DNA of 43,011 bases, taken from positions 1-43,011 of IMG/VR virus record IMGVR_UViG_3300011126_000139. One strand, written 5' to 3'. Below are positions 14,629 to 23,597 of the stretch, in pieces (the stretch's first letter is position 1; each line of letters starts with the position of its first letter). The notes beneath the pieces were generated by a model. It searched no databases and was not told the origin of the DNA. It saw only the letters and a program-made list of their open reading frames with translations. Source of the stretch: a virus. The position numbers and the translations under genes are program-made.

Positions 14629-15914
14629 ACGCCTTCAGCCGCACCGACAAGCAGCGTGAAGCAACTGCCATCCTTGCCGGTTCAGAAGAAGCTGGTTTGT
14701 TCGGTGGGTCACGGTCAGGCAAAACCTTCATCATCATCAGATCAATTATCATTCGTGCCTGTAAGACCAAATCACGGCACCTGATCGCACGTCTGCATTT
14801 CAACCACGTCAAAACGTCAATCTGGTATGACACCCTGCCCAAGGTTCTTGAAACTTGCTTTCCTGATTTGAAAGTTGAAATGAACAAGTCTGATTGGTTC
14901 ATTAAGTTTCCCAACGGTTCTGAAATTTGGCTTGGTGGTGTTGACGACAAAGAACGTGTTGAAAAAATCCTTGGTACTGAATTTTCAACCATCTACATCA
15001 ATGAAACATCGCAGGTCAGTTATGATGCGGTGACGATGCTGCAGACCCGGCTTGCTGAAAACAGCGGTCTTGAATTGCGCATGTGGTACGACTTCAACCC
15101 ACCTTCAAAAAAGCATTGGACCTATCTTTATTTTGTCTTGGGCATCAGTCCTGAAGACCTGAAGCCGTTAGCCGAAAAAATCCCTTACCTGATCATGAAC
15201 CCCGGTGACAACCTTCAGAACCTGCCACCGTCATATTTGAAACGTCTTGCACGGTTGCCCAAGCGTCAACGTGACCGGTTCCTTGATGGCAAGTTCACGC
15301 TTGATACCGAAGGCGCGTTATGGACGTATGATCAAATCATCGATGCCCGTGCCCGTGACATCGCCATCGTTAACCGAACCGTGGTTGCAGTCGATCCTGC
15401 TGTGACGAACAACCCCGATAGCGATGAATGCGGGATCATCGTCGCATCAAGTGAAAACAAAGCGATGGAAGATGTGGACGGTGAATTAGTCGATGCGTTT
15501 CGTATTGATGCTGACTACAGCGGCAAGTTCAGTACACAGACATGGGCATTGCGTGCCATCAACGCCTATAATCATCACGATGCCGACGCCATTGTTGCTG
15601 AAGTCAATCAGGGTGGTGATTTGGTTGAAGATGTTTTAAGGTTGAATGGTTTTAAAGGGCGGGTTATCAAGATACACGCCAAAAAGGGCAAAGCATTAAG
15701 GGCTGAACCGATTGTTGCGCTATATGAACAAGATCGTGTTGCCCATGCCGATGACCTTGACGACCTTGAAAGTGAAATGATGGAGTGGGTGCCAATGAAC
15801 ACCAAAGATTCACCAAACAGAATTGATGCAGCGGTATATGCCATCGCTGAACTTGCCGGTGAAGGTGATAACCTTGGTGACCTGCTTGAAATGGCAATTG
15901 GGAGTATGCGCTAA
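14625..15914 (+). CDS. terL: Terminase large subunit (ATPase-nuclease)
   Basis: 429 aa. Walker A GGSRSGKT at residues 27-34 and a Walker B-like TIYINE at 122-127. The N-terminal ATPase drives DNA into the prohead; the C-terminal RNase H-like nuclease cuts DNA, with AVDPAV at about 252 as its first acidic strand and RIDAAVYAIAE as the distal Asp region. Length and order are normal for a terminase. It follows terS and is translationally coupled to the portal gene (TAATG). Confidence 0.95.
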   Translation: MNAFSRTDKQREATAILAGSEEAGLFGGSRSGKTFIIIRSIIIRACKTKSRHLIARLHFNHVKTSIWYDTLPKVLETCFPDLKVEMNKSDWFIKFPNGSEIWLGGVDDKERVEKILGTEFSTIYINETSQVSYDAVTMLQTRLAENSGLELRMWYDFNPPSKKHWTYLYFVLGISPEDLKPLAEKIPYLIMNPGDNLQNLPPSYLKRLARLPKRQRDRFLDGKFTLDTEGALWTYDQIIDARARDIAIVNRTVVAVDPAVTNNPDSDECGIIVASSENKAMEDVDGELVDAFRIDADYSGKFSTQTWALRAINAYNHHDADAIVAEVNQGGDLVEDVLRLNGFKGRVIKIHAKKGKALRAEPIVALYEQDRVAHADDLDDLESEMMEWVPMNTKDSPNRIDAAVYAIAELAGEGDNLGDLLEMAIGSMR

Positions 15915-17320
15915 TGCCTTGGCCTTGGAACCGTAAACCAGCCGAACCTGAAATCAACGTCACCATCAAACAAGAGGTCATGAACGCACTTCAGCACATG
16001 ACGCTTGAAGGTAACGCGATCAGTGACGAAGGAATTCGTCAACGCATGGGGCAAGTCATTTCGGGTGGCTATGACTATGCCGACACCATGCACAATATCT
16101 ATCTTGATTACGGCTATCCTTCATCGCTGACCTTTATTAATTTTTGGAACATGTATCGTCGTTTTGGCATCGCCCGGAACGTTGTCGAACTTCCTGTTGA
16201 TACGGGTTGGATGACCACACCTGAAATTGAAGGTTCAGAAAAGTTCAACAAAGAAGTCGAATTGTTGATCAAGCAAGTCAAACTGTGGGATCGGTTACGG
16301 GCGTTGGACACACGTCAGCGCGTCGGTCGTTATGCTGGTATGTTCATGCGTGTTCGGGATGGTAAGAAGCCCAACGAACCACTTGACGGTGGTGTTAACG
16401 GTATCGGGTCCATCATCGCTATGATGCCTATTTACGAAAATCAATTGAAGGTCAGTACCACCGAAAATGACCCGATGTCCGATAACTACGGTCAACCGAC
16501 GATGTACGAGTTTCAAAGCAGTGCGACAGGCAACCGCAACGAACAAGCTTCCACATCTTTTGCTATTCATCCTTCACGCATCGTCATCGCTGCTGAAGGT
16601 GCTGACAACGGTGGTATCTATGGCATTCCAAGTCTTGAAGCCTCTTACAACTCATTGATGGATTTGCGCAAGATCATCGGTGCAGGTGGTGAAGGGTTTT
16701 ATCGTAACGCTGCACAGAACCTTATCCACGAACTTCAGGACGGTGCGAGTGCTAAAAACAATGAAGCGATCCTTGCAAAGTTCAATGAAGCATCTGATGA
16801 CTTCATGCAGAACAGAATGCGTCGGAACATGTGGACACCGGGCATGAAGACAAAGGTTCTTGAATCGAACCTTGCCAATCCGAAAGACCCGTTCGCATGT
16901 GCACTGAATGACGTTGCTGCAGCGTCTAAAATCCCGGCAACGATCTTGATCGGTCAACAGACCGGGCGTCTTGCATCATCTGAAGATTCCCGTCACTTCC
17001 TATCAGGTATCAACAGCCGTCGTGAAAACTTCATGACCGAAATGATCCGTGATGTCATCGATTGGTGCATTCTGAACAAGGTATTGCCTTCATCCGAATA
17101 TGAGGTTGAATGGGATGACCTGCTTGAACTTGGTGTGTCCGAACGTTTGGGTAACTCCAAGCTGATGAGTGAAATCAACGAACGCGAATTCAAATCAGGC
17201 AATGACACACCCTTCAGTTCGGAAGAAATTCGTGACCAAGCTGGTTTTGAACCTGAAGACATGGAAGAACCTGAAGGTGAACCGGAAGGTGATGAAGATG
17301 ACCCTGAACCGGTCGAATAA
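15914..17320 (+). CDS. Portal protein (DUF1073 family)
   Basis: 468 aa, ATG 15914 in TAATG overlap with terL. Recognisable DUF1073 features: NFWNMYRRFGIARNVVELP, the GRYAGMFMRVRDG block, FAIHPSRIVIAAEG, and PATILIGQQTGRLASSEDSR near the C-terminus. The portal forms the dodecameric DNA channel at one head vertex. A strongly acidic tail (EPEGEPEGDEDDPEPVE) follows. Its end overlaps the next gene by 23 bases. Confidence 0.92.
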   Translation: MPWPWNRKPAEPEINVTIKQEVMNALQHMTLEGNAISDEGIRQRMGQVISGGYDYADTMHNIYLDYGYPSSLTFINFWNMYRRFGIARNVVELPVDTGWMTTPEIEGSEKFNKEVELLIKQVKLWDRLRALDTRQRVGRYAGMFMRVRDGKKPNEPLDGGVNGIGSIIAMMPIYENQLKVSTTENDPMSDNYGQPTMYEFQSSATGNRNEQASTSFAIHPSRIVIAAEGADNGGIYGIPSLEASYNSLMDLRKIIGAGGEGFYRNAAQNLIHELQDGASAKNNEAILAKFNEASDDFMQNRMRRNMWTPGMKTKVLESNLANPKDPFACALNDVAAASKIPATILIGQQTGRLASSEDSRHFLSGINSRRENFMTEMIRDVIDWCILNKVLPSSEYEVEWDDLLELGVSERLGNSKLMSEINEREFKSGNDTPFSSEEIRDQAGFEPEDMEEPEGEPEGDEDDPEPVE

Positions 17321-18245
17321 ACGTCGGGGTGATCCAACCGGACAGGCTTCCCGACGACGGAAGGCAACACGGGCACTTGATGCGCGTCTTCGCATGTCTG
17401 AAGGTGCAATCAAGGTCTTGGTTCGTGGTCTGTCTGCAACACGACGTACAGTCACACCGTTAACCAATCAGGTTACAGTCGTTTATGATTATCAAATCAC
17501 ACCGGCTGAACTGTCGATGCTTGAAGCCCAAATCAGAACGATCATAAACACACAGCTTGAAACCGAAGGTCAATCACCACCCCCTGATTGGTTTTGGTTC
17601 AAACAAATCGAACCGCCATATCGTCAAGGCACGATGGAAGAAGTCAATCGCATCAATCAACTGATTGCCGCTGCCATCATTGCCGGTCAAATCAAAGACC
17701 CATTCATTCAGCAGGTGCCAATTGAACAGGTGCTTCAGTCCCGCGAATATAGCGAAACCATTCGTCGCCTGACCGTGACCAATTACGGAACGATCAAATC
17801 ATTATCGGAACGCACGTCATCCCAAGTCATTCAGCAAATCAATAGCGGCATCAGTGCGGGGAATTCACCGGCTGACATTGCAAAGGCTGTGTCAGAACGG
17901 TTTGATGTGTCACAGTCGAACGCGAAACGTATTGCTGATACCGAAATCAATCGTGCATACAACGATGCAAAACTTGACGCAGGTCGATTGATCGAAAAAC
18001 GGACGGGTCAACGAACGGGTGTCCTTCATATTTCGGCATTGCTTCCAACAACCCGTGATGACCATGCTGACCGTCACGGAAAGTCGTACACCACTGAAGA
18101 TCAGTTCAAATGGTGGGAAACCGGGGCTAACCGTATCAACTGCAAATGTTCGACTTCAACGGTCTTGATTGATGGCAAAGGTGATGTCATAGAGACTGAA
18201 GATCAGGAAACGTTGCGTGCTGAACGCGAATTCTTTGAACGATAA
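17298..18245 (+). CDS. Mu F-like minor head protein
   Basis: 315 aa from ATG 17298 (MTLNRSNKRRGDPTGQASRR), which has GGAAGG eight bases upstream; it overlaps the portal end. The Mu F / SPP1 gp7-like domain is shown by DVSQSNAKRIADTEINRAYN and by the hallmark DDHADRHGKSYTTEDQF, followed by ANRINCKCS. These proteins sit inside the head near the portal and may assist DNA ejection. The very basic N-terminus contrasts with the acidic portal tail. Confidence 0.88.
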   Translation: MTLNRSNKRRGDPTGQASRRRKATRALDARLRMSEGAIKVLVRGLSATRRTVTPLTNQVTVVYDYQITPAELSMLEAQIRTIINTQLETEGQSPPPDWFWFKQIEPPYRQGTMEEVNRINQLIAAAIIAGQIKDPFIQQVPIEQVLQSREYSETIRRLTVTNYGTIKSLSERTSSQVIQQINSGISAGNSPADIAKAVSERFDVSQSNAKRIADTEINRAYNDAKLDAGRLIEKRTGQRTGVLHISALLPTTRDDHADRHGKSYTTEDQFKWWETGANRINCKCSTSTVLIDGKGDVIETEDQETLRAEREFFER

Positions 18246-18284
18246 GCAAGATATTGATTGATTTCTTGATTAATTAACAAGATA

Positions 18285-18313
18285 TTGGTTAATCTAACAA
18301 AGCATGTTATAAA
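18285..18313 (+). promoter_or_regulatory. Candidate promoter upstream of the capsid genes
   Basis: TTGGTT (18285..18290), exact 17-bp spacer, TATAAA (18308..18313). The same TTGGTTAAT with a 17-bp spaced -10 recurs at 25146. Two CAAGATATTG direct repeats (18247..18256, 18278..18287) lie just upstream, in an 80-bp AT-rich gap. The predicted start site is close to the start codon, so it is only a candidate. Confidence 0.35.
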
Positions 18314-18326
18314 TCGGGGCATGATT

Positions 18327-19706
18327 ATGAAAAGAAAATTCTTACGTTGCACATCATTGGTTAACCCAAGTGCGGTGACACGTAAAACAATCGATGGTGT
18401 TGAACACATCATTGTTTCATCGTTCACGTTGCCTGAAAACGTCGTCATGAACGGCATCATGTACCCGGCTGCTGAAATCGATGCATCCTTTGAAGGGCTG
18501 AACCGCACACTTGCCCCTGTCGAACACCCTGTGAATGCCAACGGTCAATTTGTTTCTGCAAACGACCCTGAAGCCATTCACAACTTTCATGCCGGTGCAT
18601 TCAATGACAATGCAATCAAAGTCGGTAACAGGGTCAAGGTCGATAAGGTCATCAATGTTCAGGAAGCTTTAAGGACCGAACGCGGTCGTCGTCTGCTTGA
18701 TCGTATCGATGAAGTTGAAAATTCTGCGAACCCCCGGCCTATCCATACATCGACCGGCATCTTTCTTGAAGTTGAAGAATTGTCAAAAGCAAAAACCAAC
18801 GAAGCCGGTGACGAATTCACCATGATCGCACGCAACATGGTCTTTGATCATGACGCGATCTTGTTGGATAGCGTCGGTGCTGCACAGCCTTCACAGGGTG
18901 TTGGTATGGCGGTGAACAATGCCGGTGAAAAGATCGACACCTTGACGGTCAATCTTGACGCCAAAGATAGCCGTGTGAACCAACAGGGGCTTTCACACAC
19001 AAACTTAATCGAACAGCTTCAGACCGAAGTTCAAGGTGTGATCACCGTTGAATGGATGTATATCGCTGACGTGTTCGATGACGTATTCATCATTGATACC
19101 GACAAGGGATATTTCGAAGTATTCTATCGGGTCGATGATGATCGTGCCCGTGTAATCGGGATGCCGATCCGTGTTGAACGGGTCGTTTCGTATGAACCAA
19201 AGACCAACAACGAAAAGGTAAACGCTATGAAAACGAAAATCATTGCAGCCTTGAACGCGGTCGGCATCGATACCGAAGGTATGGATGAAGATGCGTTGCT
19301 TGCTGCGTACAACAAACTGATGACCCCTGAACAACCCGATGCTGATGCTATTGCAGCAAATGCTGAAGCTGCTGCCAAGGCTGAAGCTGCTGCCAAGGCT
19401 GCAATCGCTGACGGTGGTGAAGTTGTTGCGAATGCTGTTGCCGCTGCATTGAAGCCATTGCAAGAAGAAGTTGCCGGTTTGAAAACACAGCTTTCTGCCA
19501 ATGCCGATGCTGACAAAGCTGCATCGATCAAGGTCATCGTGGCATCTTCGAAATACCCTGACTTGGGTGAAGAAGACTTGAACGCCCTGTCTTTTGACAA
19601 GCTTCAAAGCATGGCTGCAAATTGTGGTGCCGGTTATGGCATTCCGCTGAACACCAACGCTGATGCAGACGGTAAGAACACCGCCCCTGCTGACATGCCT
19701 GAATAA
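18327..19706 (+). CDS. DUF2213 prohead protease/scaffold protein
   Basis: 459 aa from ATG 18327 with GGGG upstream; ATG 18321 is an alternative. Residues about 1-280 match DUF2213: VNPSAVTRKTIDGVEHIIVS, APVEHPVNANGQFVS, and NPRPIHTSTGIFLEVEE. The C-terminal part is an Ala/Glu-rich scaffold-type coil (NAEAAAKAEAAAKAAIADGG) with PLQEEVAGLKTQLSANADAD. The protein would mature the head and shape it, then be removed. An internal start at 19227 could produce the scaffold alone (separate entry). Confidence 0.9.
   Translation: MKRKFLRCTSLVNPSAVTRKTIDGVEHIIVSSFTLPENVVMNGIMYPAAEIDASFEGLNRTLAPVEHPVNANGQFVSANDPEAIHNFHAGAFNDNAIKVGNRVKVDKVINVQEALRTERGRRLLDRIDEVENSANPRPIHTSTGIFLEVEELSKAKTNEAGDEFTMIARNMVFDHDAILLDSVGAAQPSQGVGMAVNNAGEKIDTLTVNLDAKDSRVNQQGLSHTNLIEQLQTEVQGVITVEWMYIADVFDDVFIIDTDKGYFEVFYRVDDDRARVIGMPIRVERVVSYEPKTNNEKVNAMKTKIIAALNAVGIDTEGMDEDALLAAYNKLMTPEQPDADAIAANAEAAAKAEAAAKAAIADGGEVVANAVAAALKPLQEEVAGLKTQLSANADADKAASIKVIVASSKYPDLGEEDLNALSFDKLQSMAANCGAGYGIPLNTNADADGKNTAPADMPE
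19227..19706 (+). CDS. Internal in-frame scaffold protein (candidate)
   Basis: ATG 19227 is in frame with the protease gene and preceded by AAAGG eight bases upstream; it would give a 159-aa protein (MKTKIIAALNAVGIDTEGMD) containing exactly the scaffold-type coil. The arrangement is the known one of lambda C/Nu3 and Mu I/Z, where the scaffold is made from the 3' end of the protease gene. Expression is inferred. Confidence 0.5.
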   Translation: MKTKIIAALNAVGIDTEGMDEDALLAAYNKLMTPEQPDADAIAANAEAAAKAEAAAKAAIADGGEVVANAVAAALKPLQEEVAGLKTQLSANADADKAASIKVIVASSKYPDLGEEDLNALSFDKLQSMAANCGAGYGIPLNTNADADGKNTAPADMPE

Positions 19707-19717
19707 GGAACTGAACG

Positions 19718-20185
19718 ATGAGTGTATTAGGAAAACGCACGATTTATGTCGGTCCTGCCGATGGTGCAAACCACAAGCCGTTGAACGTTGAAGGCGTGGC
19801 TGTTGATGCAATGCTGCCGGGTACGATCCTGAAGCAGACTGCAGCAGGTCTTGCCACTAGCGATATTGCTGCAACCGTTTTCAGTGAACAACTGATGATC
19901 GCTGACAAGGATCAGCAGCGCACCAAAAGCGTTGATGATGCTTGGGTGATCAATGAAAACATGGTCGGTATGCTGCCGCGTTCGGGCGAACTGTTCAACG
20001 CCTTGGTCGTGACCGGTCAGGTCATTGCTGCACGGGGCACCCCGCTTGCACGTAATGGTGCTGGTTTGCTGAAGATCGCTGTGACCCCCGCCGTTGTCGG
20101 TGCAACTTCTGAACAAGTCGTTGCCTATGCCGATGAAATCATCACCACTGCTGCCACGACGCTTGTTCGTGTGCGTATCGCGTAA
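19718..20185 (+). CDS. Probable head decoration/stabilisation protein
   Basis: 155 aa, ATG 19718 with AAGGAAC upstream, between scaffold and major capsid. It has a GPADGANHKPLNVEGVAV opening and a beta-rich MLPGTILKQTAAGLATSDIA segment with alternating small residues, like the capsid decoration/structural cement family that follows DUF2213 in many phages. The trimeric decoration role is inferred from position and composition. Confidence 0.65.
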   Translation: MSVLGKRTIYVGPADGANHKPLNVEGVAVDAMLPGTILKQTAAGLATSDIAATVFSEQLMIADKDQQRTKSVDDAWVINENMVGMLPRSGELFNALVVTGQVIAARGTPLARNGAGLLKIAVTPAVVGATSEQVVAYADEIITTAATTLVRVRIA

Positions 20186-20200
20186 GGAAGGAACTGAACA

Positions 20201-21268
20201 ATGCTATTTCAACAGTCTCTAATCGGCAACAGCCGTGCGGGTCGTTCGCAGTGGGATGAAGTGCGTGCTGCACGTGAAGCATTCACCGCGAACGAAAACC
20301 ATCTGATTGCCATCCAACGCGGTGCCGGTTTGGTTGCCAACGAAGGCCTCATTCCGCAAGACGTTTATCAGGAATTCGATAACGTCACCGTTGAACGTTT
20401 CCGTTCTGATGATGGCGATGCATACTTGAACGATCTGCTGCCGCTTTCACGCTCTGTGAACATCGGCAAGTTGGTTCACAAGTTCCGTCGTGCATCCGAT
20501 GCCGGTCAAACACAGACTTCGATGACCGGTCAGATTGGCGTCAAAATGGATCAGGTTGAATTCAATTATGACGGAACCATCATTCCCGTTCATGATACAG
20601 GGTTCTACCGCAATTGGCGCGAATGGAACGCAGGTCAGTCTGAAGGCTTTGATGCCTTGATTGACGATCAACGTGAATCAGTTGGTGCGTTGCGTCGTCG
20701 TTTGGCTGACAATTTCCTTGACGGTCATCTTGACGCTGATGGAAACTTCATCGTGGTCGATGGTATTGATTGGCAGGGTATGCGTAACGACAGTCGCGTT
20801 GCACAGGTCAACCTTGGTGTTGCCGGTATCAACTTTGACTTCACCGATTCCACCAAGACGTTTCTTGAAATTGAAGCTGCCTTCAAGCAGGTTCGTAACG
20901 TTCTGTGGATCAACAACAACTGCGAAAAAGACGCGACGTACTATATCAGTCGTGAAATCGCTTCCAACTTCGAACGTTACAGTTCTGAATTTGCCAGCAG
21001 CGACAACAAAATCTTGCAGCGTTTGTCAAGCCTTCAGGGTGTCAAGGAAATCAAAGCATCGTCCAAACTTTCGGGCAATGAATTCATGGCCTTCCCGCTT
21101 GATGGTGAATCTGTTCGTCCGATTGTCGGGATGGGTTTGAACACTGTTGCCATGCCGCGCCCTGTGTACAATTCGAATTACGACTTCGTTGTTTGGGGTG
21201 CTGTTGGTTTCTCTGTTCGCACCGATTACACAAGTCAGAAATGTGCACTGTTTGCACAAGTGCTGTAA
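20201..21268 (+). CDS. Major capsid protein
   Basis: 355 aa, ATG 20201 with GGAAGGAA upstream. Position after scaffold and decoration, length, and an HK97-like feel (N-terminal arm RSQWDEVRAAREAFTANENH, DVYQEFDNVTVERFRSDDGD, then a SYTSQKCALFAQVL-like final strand) identify the capsid. It resembles the DUF6260-type capsids seen with DUF2213 proteases. No cleavage site can be fixed by eye. Confidence 0.88.
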   Translation: MLFQQSLIGNSRAGRSQWDEVRAAREAFTANENHLIAIQRGAGLVANEGLIPQDVYQEFDNVTVERFRSDDGDAYLNDLLPLSRSVNIGKLVHKFRRASDAGQTQTSMTGQIGVKMDQVEFNYDGTIIPVHDTGFYRNWREWNAGQSEGFDALIDDQRESVGALRRRLADNFLDGHLDADGNFIVVDGIDWQGMRNDSRVAQVNLGVAGINFDFTDSTKTFLEIEAAFKQVRNVLWINNNCEKDATYYISREIASNFERYSSEFASSDNKILQRLSSLQGVKEIKASSKLSGNEFMAFPLDGESVRPIVGMGLNTVAMPRPVYNSNYDFVVWGAVGFSVRTDYTSQKCALFAQVL

Positions 21269-21281
21269 GGGGTGAATGACA

Positions 21282-21683
21282 ATGACTGATAAAAAAGCAA
21301 CCCATGTCGTCGTCAAGTCCGGTCTTTATTACACCCCGTCTGAAGGTGAAATGAAGGTCGGCACTCAAATGGTTTTGAGTGACGAACAGGCTGAAAAGCT
21401 TGTCAAACGCGGCTTCATCAAAAGCACGAAAGAAGCTGTGATTGTCGATGCTTCTGATGCTGATACCAAGGCTGCTGAAGCAAAGGCGGCTAAGGAAGCC
21501 AAGGCTGCTGAAGCAAAGGCGGCTAAGGAAGCCAAGGCTGCTGAAGCAAAGGCGGCTAAGGAAGCCAAGGCTGCTGAAGCAAAGGCGGCTAAGGAAGCCA
21601 AGGCTGCTGAAGCAAAGGCGGCTAAGGAAGCCAAGGCTGCTGCGAAAGCAGGACCGCCACCGCCTCAAAATCAGGTCAAATAA
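21282..21683 (+). CDS. Ala/Lys/Glu-repeat protein after the capsid (133 aa)
   Basis: ATG 21282 (MTDKKATHVVVKSGLYYTPS) has AAGGGGTG about eight bases upstream; ATG 21276 is an alternative. The first 60 residues look like a small folded domain with GEMKVGTQMVLSDEQAEKLV. Five exact 11-residue KAAEAKAAKEA repeats form a long single alpha helix. A Pro-rich end (AGPPPPQNQ) follows. The repeats suggest a rod-like spacer, maybe a head fibre or a linker (inference). Confidence 0.65.
   Translation: MTDKKATHVVVKSGLYYTPSEGEMKVGTQMVLSDEQAEKLVKRGFIKSTKEAVIVDASDADTKAAEAKAAKEAKAAEAKAAKEAKAAEAKAAKEAKAAEAKAAKEAKAAEAKAAKEAKAAAKAGPPPPQNQVK
21468..21632. repeat. Five perfect 33-bp tandem repeats
   Basis: Units start at 21468, 21501, 21534, 21567 and 21600 and are identical at the nucleotide level. 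Each encodes KAAEAKAAKEA in the 133-aa protein. Perfect identity means recent expansion and makes copy number prone to change. Confidence 0.95.
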
Positions 21684-21693
21684 GACTAATGGA

Positions 21694-21721
21694 TTGAGGG
21701 GGTCGAACGTGACCCCCTCAA
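21694..21721 (+). terminator. Strong GC-rich hairpin, possible terminator or processing site
   Basis: TTGAGGGGGTC (21694..21704) and GACCCCCTCAA (21711..21721) form a perfect 11-bp stem with a 6-base loop. It sits between the capsid-associated repeat gene and the fibre-like gene. No U-tract follows, so it is not a textbook Rho-independent terminator; it may be a partial terminator or RNA stabiliser. Confidence 0.5.
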
Positions 21722-21740
21722 ATTCCAAAAGGTTCATCAG

Positions 21741-22850
21741 ATGGCTGACAATATTTCAAATGTTGAAATTCCCCAAAACACTTGGGTCGATTTATATGCT
21801 GCCACAGGTATTGCTGTAGGCAGTCAAATCGTTGTTGAAAATATCGGCAACAACGATGTTTACCTTGCTGTTTTAGCAACACAACCTGCCAACGATCATG
21901 CAGCGTATAACGTCGTTAAACGACCTCCTAGCCCGAACACCATGCAGAACAGTGAAGGTGACCCCGGTGCTTGGGCTTATTGCCCCAACAGTGGTGGCAA
22001 GCTTGCTGTTTCAGCACAGGTGAAAAATGGATTTTTACCGGTTACCGAAGCGCGTTTGACAGACGGTTTCGGCAACCCGTTAAGTTCTTATTTTCAACAA
22101 GAAACCGGTAGTCATGTACTGAGTATTCACGATGCGGATGTTCATACTCAAATCATCAATAGATTAATACACCAACATACGACAGTCATTACGACATTGA
22201 CAGTAGCTACGTCTGGTGACGGAACTGAAAACCAAATCACAGTTGCAAGTGTTGTTGGGTTTGCTATTGGTGATCATATCCACGTCAACACGACATCAAT
22301 CGAAACAACGCACCCTGTGATTCTGGCAATCAATGGAAACGTATTTCAGTTAGATCGTTATTTAGATCGTGCACATGCCATCGGTGACGAAGTTATCAAG
22401 GTGTTCGTCAACATGTCACCACAGATCGGGACGTTGGCGGCACCGCGAGAATATTGGACGGGACCACCGCCCGGTGAAGTGTGGCACATAACCCGTTTGC
22501 TGTTTGAAATGACCCACGGTTTAGCGGGTGATCTTGGTAAATTCGGTGGAATCGATGCGTTAATAAATGGTGTTTTGCTGCGTGCCCGAAACAATGGTCA
22601 ATATGGGACGTTTACCAATTGGAAAACCAACGGTAATATCAAAACAGATATGTTTGATGTCGTTTTTGATGCACGATCAGGTGGGCAAGGTTCGTTCGGC
22701 ACAAGTGGACGCGGTACATTCACGAACACAGGTGCTATCGTGCGTCTTGATGGCGACACAAATGATCGAATCGAACTGTATGTTCAGGACGATCTTCAGT
22801 TATTGGATTCATTCACGATGAAAATTCAAGGTCACTTGGAAGTGGGATAA
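21741..22850 (+). CDS. Virion structural protein, fibre/decoration-like (369 aa)
   Basis: ATG 21741 (MADNISNVEIPQNTWVDLYA). The start and the TGIAVGSQIVVENIGNNDVY segment match a phage protein type found near head genes; later come EYWTGPPPGEVWHITRLLFE and a beta-rich C-terminus (FDARSGGQGSFGTSGRGTFT). A central part (NQITVASVVGFAIGDHIHVN) looks like a small beta module. Likely a particle surface protein; its precise location is unknown. Confidence 0.65.
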   Translation: MADNISNVEIPQNTWVDLYAATGIAVGSQIVVENIGNNDVYLAVLATQPANDHAAYNVVKRPPSPNTMQNSEGDPGAWAYCPNSGGKLAVSAQVKNGFLPVTEARLTDGFGNPLSSYFQQETGSHVLSIHDADVHTQIINRLIHQHTTVITTLTVATSGDGTENQITVASVVGFAIGDHIHVNTTSIETTHPVILAINGNVFQLDRYLDRAHAIGDEVIKVFVNMSPQIGTLAAPREYWTGPPPGEVWHITRLLFEMTHGLAGDLGKFGGIDALINGVLLRARNNGQYGTFTNWKTNGNIKTDMFDVVFDARSGGQGSFGTSGRGTFTNTGAIVRLDGDTNDRIELYVQDDLQLLDSFTMKIQGHLEVG

Positions 22851-22851
22851 C

Positions 22852-23238
22852 ATGGCACAACGTACAACACTTGAAAAAGTTAAGGCAATCTTACCCACCG
22901 GAACGACCTTGACCGATCCACAAATTCAAGCAGCCATCGATGCTGCAACCTGTATGGTTGATCAGATCGCTGTAGGGTGTGCGTCTGACTTGACCGATGC
23001 ATGTTTGACACAGGTTGAAACATATCTGTCAGCGCACTTTGCCGCTGTGACCGACAATACGTTGACGTTGAAATCAGAAAAAGACCCGTGTTGCGGTGGA
23101 AGTGCCACATACGGTTTTCAGTTCGGTGAAGGTGTCAAGGGCACGCCATTTGGTCAGATGGCAAATACTTTGTCGGGTGGTTGCTTGGCTGAATATGACA
23201 AACAACCTGTTGGCATGTTTTCGATTGGATCACAATGA
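22852..23238 (+). CDS. Head-tail connector/adaptor protein (128 aa)
   Basis: ATG 22852, one base after the upstream stop. LTDPQIQAAIDAATCMVDQI and LTQVETYLSAHFAAVTDNT are the helices of gp6/gp15-type adaptors, followed by a C-terminal GEGVKGTPFGQMANTL tail. Its place between head and neck genes fits an adaptor binding the portal. Confidence 0.72.
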   Translation: MAQRTTLEKVKAILPTGTTLTDPQIQAAIDAATCMVDQIAVGCASDLTDACLTQVETYLSAHFAAVTDNTLTLKSEKDPCCGGSATYGFQFGEGVKGTPFGQMANTLSGGCLAEYDKQPVGMFSIGSQ

Positions 23239-23597
23239 TGGGACTGTTCGAACGTAATTTGAATAAGTGCGGTCAGTCTATCGCTATTCAGACGCGCACC
23301 AATCAGGGTGCGACGTTCGGCAATGCGAACCCTGAACAAGACTTTGTGACCAAACACACAGTGTTAGCTATCGTTCAGACACCAAAAGGTAAGGCGACAT
23401 TCGATGATGTTGGTCTTGATGAAACCATCACCCATATTTTTTGTATTGCTTGGCTTGATGGGATCACATCTGAAGATTGGATTTTGTTCAACGGCAAATA
23501 TTATGACATCCTGAATGATGTTAACTGCTGTGAAAAAAATGCACGAATGCAAATGTTTTGCCGTGTTCGTGGCACAGGTGGGGCTGCAGAAGGATGA
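23235..23597 (+). CDS. Head closure-like protein (120 aa)
   Basis: ATG 23235 overlapping the previous stop (ATGA). Beta-rich sequence (SIAIQTRTNQGATFGNANPE, HTVLAIVQTPKGKATFDD, EDWILFNGKYYDILNDVN), in the position of head-tail joining or stopper proteins. No sequence motif is decisive. Confidence 0.6.
   Translation: MMGLFERNLNKCGQSIAIQTRTNQGATFGNANPEQDFVTKHTVLAIVQTPKGKATFDDVGLDETITHIFCIAWLDGITSEDWILFNGKYYDILNDVNCCEKNARMQMFCRVRGTGGAAEG

Noticed and set aside
19005-19811. 268-aa minus-strand frame
   Set aside because: Antisense of the DUF2213 gene, with composition typical of a shadow frame.
21084-21737. 217-aa minus-strand frame full of Ser/Leu/Phe repeats
   Set aside because: It is the reverse reading of the KAAEAKAAKEA repeats and the capsid end; no ribosome site or context.
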